A stretch of DNA of 64,000 nt from Rhea pennata. Lineage: Eukaryota; Chordata; Aves; Rheiformes; Rheidae. Shown piece after piece: positions 62,901 to 64,000 of the stretch. A program made the translations under genes and the position numbers. The notes beneath the pieces were generated by a model. The model was not told the origin of the DNA. It did no database searches and saw only the letters and a list, made by a program, of their open reading frames with translations. Each line of letters starts with the position of its first letter. Within the stretch, counting starts at the first letter, position 1. The DNA is taken from contig NC_084665.1 of assembly GCF_028389875.1 (NCBI RefSeq), positions 126,395,602 through 126,459,601 of the forward strand, written 5' to 3'.

Positions 62901-64000
62901 AACCAGTGCCTTGAGACAAAGTCTGGGAATACATACAAGAGTATGGATGCACATAAAAAGCAGCGCAGGAGCACATTTGCGACTTTCACCTGTAGAAAGC
63001 CACTGACAGCACTAACCAGGTCTCTGCTCACTACTAGAGTAGTAGTGGAGCGACGGAATGAAATTTAACGTTAGAAACTTGCTCCTGCTATAGTTATTGG
63101 AGATCCAGGGCTCCTTTGCAGGTCTTTCATGCTCTTTAGTATGTCCTACCTTCCAGCAGTTCTCTGGGGGATGGGATTCCTGTAAGATGTGTGCTACAGC
63201 CACTGGCCCTGCACAGATATCTCAGACACTTGAGTGTCTCCGATGGTACTGGCACACACGTAGGTGCCCACACATCAGCAGATGAACAGATTCAAAGGTC
63301 TCCAAGGACTTTCATGGAACCTCAGGTACAGAGTACACAATGGATTGCTTTTATTGCAGTCACCAAAATGCCATGTCTGAATGTAAAATCATTTCATACC
63401 CCAAGCGCAGGATTCATCGCCTAAATGCCCAGTGCCATTTCAGACGAATGTTGTGTGCTGGTAGGCTAGCTTGACGCTTTGGTCTGCCCATAGAGCACAC
63501 AGACCACAAACATCATGTGAACTGAAACTCAGAAGGATCCCTGAAGCCTGCAGCCTAATCCTATTCCTGTCCATCCATCCTTGTCTCTTCACTGTTGCTG
63601 ATATTCAGAGCTCCGCTGCTAATTGTGAGAGTTCAAAAGCTTCATTATAGTCATTCAGAAACCCCCCTGCCTCATTCCTCCGGGGAATTTTGAGTTGCTA
63701 GGACACTCCTGGAGTCATCTGAGCCAACCTAAGCAGACTGCCCTCTGAAAGGAGGACAGTGAAAAGCAGAGATAGTCTGCATCAAAAGTGGATTGGGTAG
63801 GAGGAATCTTCCTGTTTTTGCAAATAATATTTTAAAGGATCGTAGTTTTTACCAGCACTTTTGAAGATGGTAGCAGGATGTGAGCTTTCCAAGGAAGAGA
63901 TAAAATAATGTTTCTCTGCCTGTAGAGATGAAGAAAGGCAGAGAATTGACTAAAAGGATTTCCAAATCCCCAGCAACCTTTGAAAAATGGTCTTTGATCA
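57511..64000. other. Non-coding spacer to the window end
   Basis: No gene recognised on either strand. The plus-strand ORF crossing 57484-57927 begins inside the TG-rich repeat and shows no domain; the overlapping minus-strand ORF (57727-58236) is likewise featureless. An octamer ATGCAAAT is at 58684-58691. A short direct repeat GGGTATCAGAAAGT-like occurs twice near 61303 and 61331. Confidence 0.5.
59875..59924. repeat. T16 then (AT)17 microsatellite
   Basis: Sixteen thymines run directly into seventeen AT units. It is a compound simple repeat that is easily melted and prone to length change. Confidence 0.95.

Overview
The window looks like vertebrate nuclear DNA, most probably from a bird. 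Two 3' fragments of CR1-type LINEs (about 105-734 and 46338-46658) carry the CR1 3' tail with tandem ATTCTATG-like octamers. Interspersed-repeat density is otherwise low, introns and intergenic spacers are of ordinary length, and there is no bacterial-style gene packing. A crocodilian or turtle is less likely but not excluded.

Only one protein-coding gene can be supported: FAM167A (DIORA-1) on the plus strand. It has two coding exons, 33857-34228 and 43206-43469, separated by a GT-AG phase-0 intron of 8977 bases. Together they encode 211 residues, close to the mammalian length. An in-frame TGA lies 12 bases upstream of the start codon, and a strong splice acceptor at 33826-33827 implies at least one upstream non-coding 5' exon. 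The best candidate neighbourhood for that exon and the promoter is the CpG-enriched stretch at about 22900-25150.

Layout: (1) 1-735, CR1 LINE fragment with an intact stretch of reverse-transcriptase ORF C-terminus. (2) 735-22900, long non-coding spacer with simple repeats (C17, a two-copy 48-bp tandem, CA, poly-T and poly-A tracts). In mammals the neighbour on this side of FAM167A is BLK, transcribed divergently, but no BLK coding exon was recognised. (3) 22900-25150, CpG-rich putative regulatory or 5'-exon zone. (4) 25150-33827, probable 5' intron or upstream region. (5) 33828-about 46180, FAM167A coding part, intron and 3' UTR. (6) 46338-46658, second CR1. (7) 46660-64000, non-coding spacer with a TATA/splice-donor pair near 48393-48475, two CpG-enriched patches (53730-54250 and 55630-55850), a TG-rich tract (57180-57510) and a T16(AT)17 microsatellite. 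Most long ORFs outside FAM167A are of a length expected by chance in 64 kb.

I do not see a new multi-gene system. The items most worth a second look are the surplus of exact octamer motifs (ATTTGCAT/ATGCAAAT) in a locus known for B-cell biology, a possible unannotated TATA promoter plus first exon near 48.4 kb, the CpG-rich candidate 5' end of FAM167A, and an unclassified low-copy dispersed repeat (36955-37085, 50342-50462, possibly 21895-21990).
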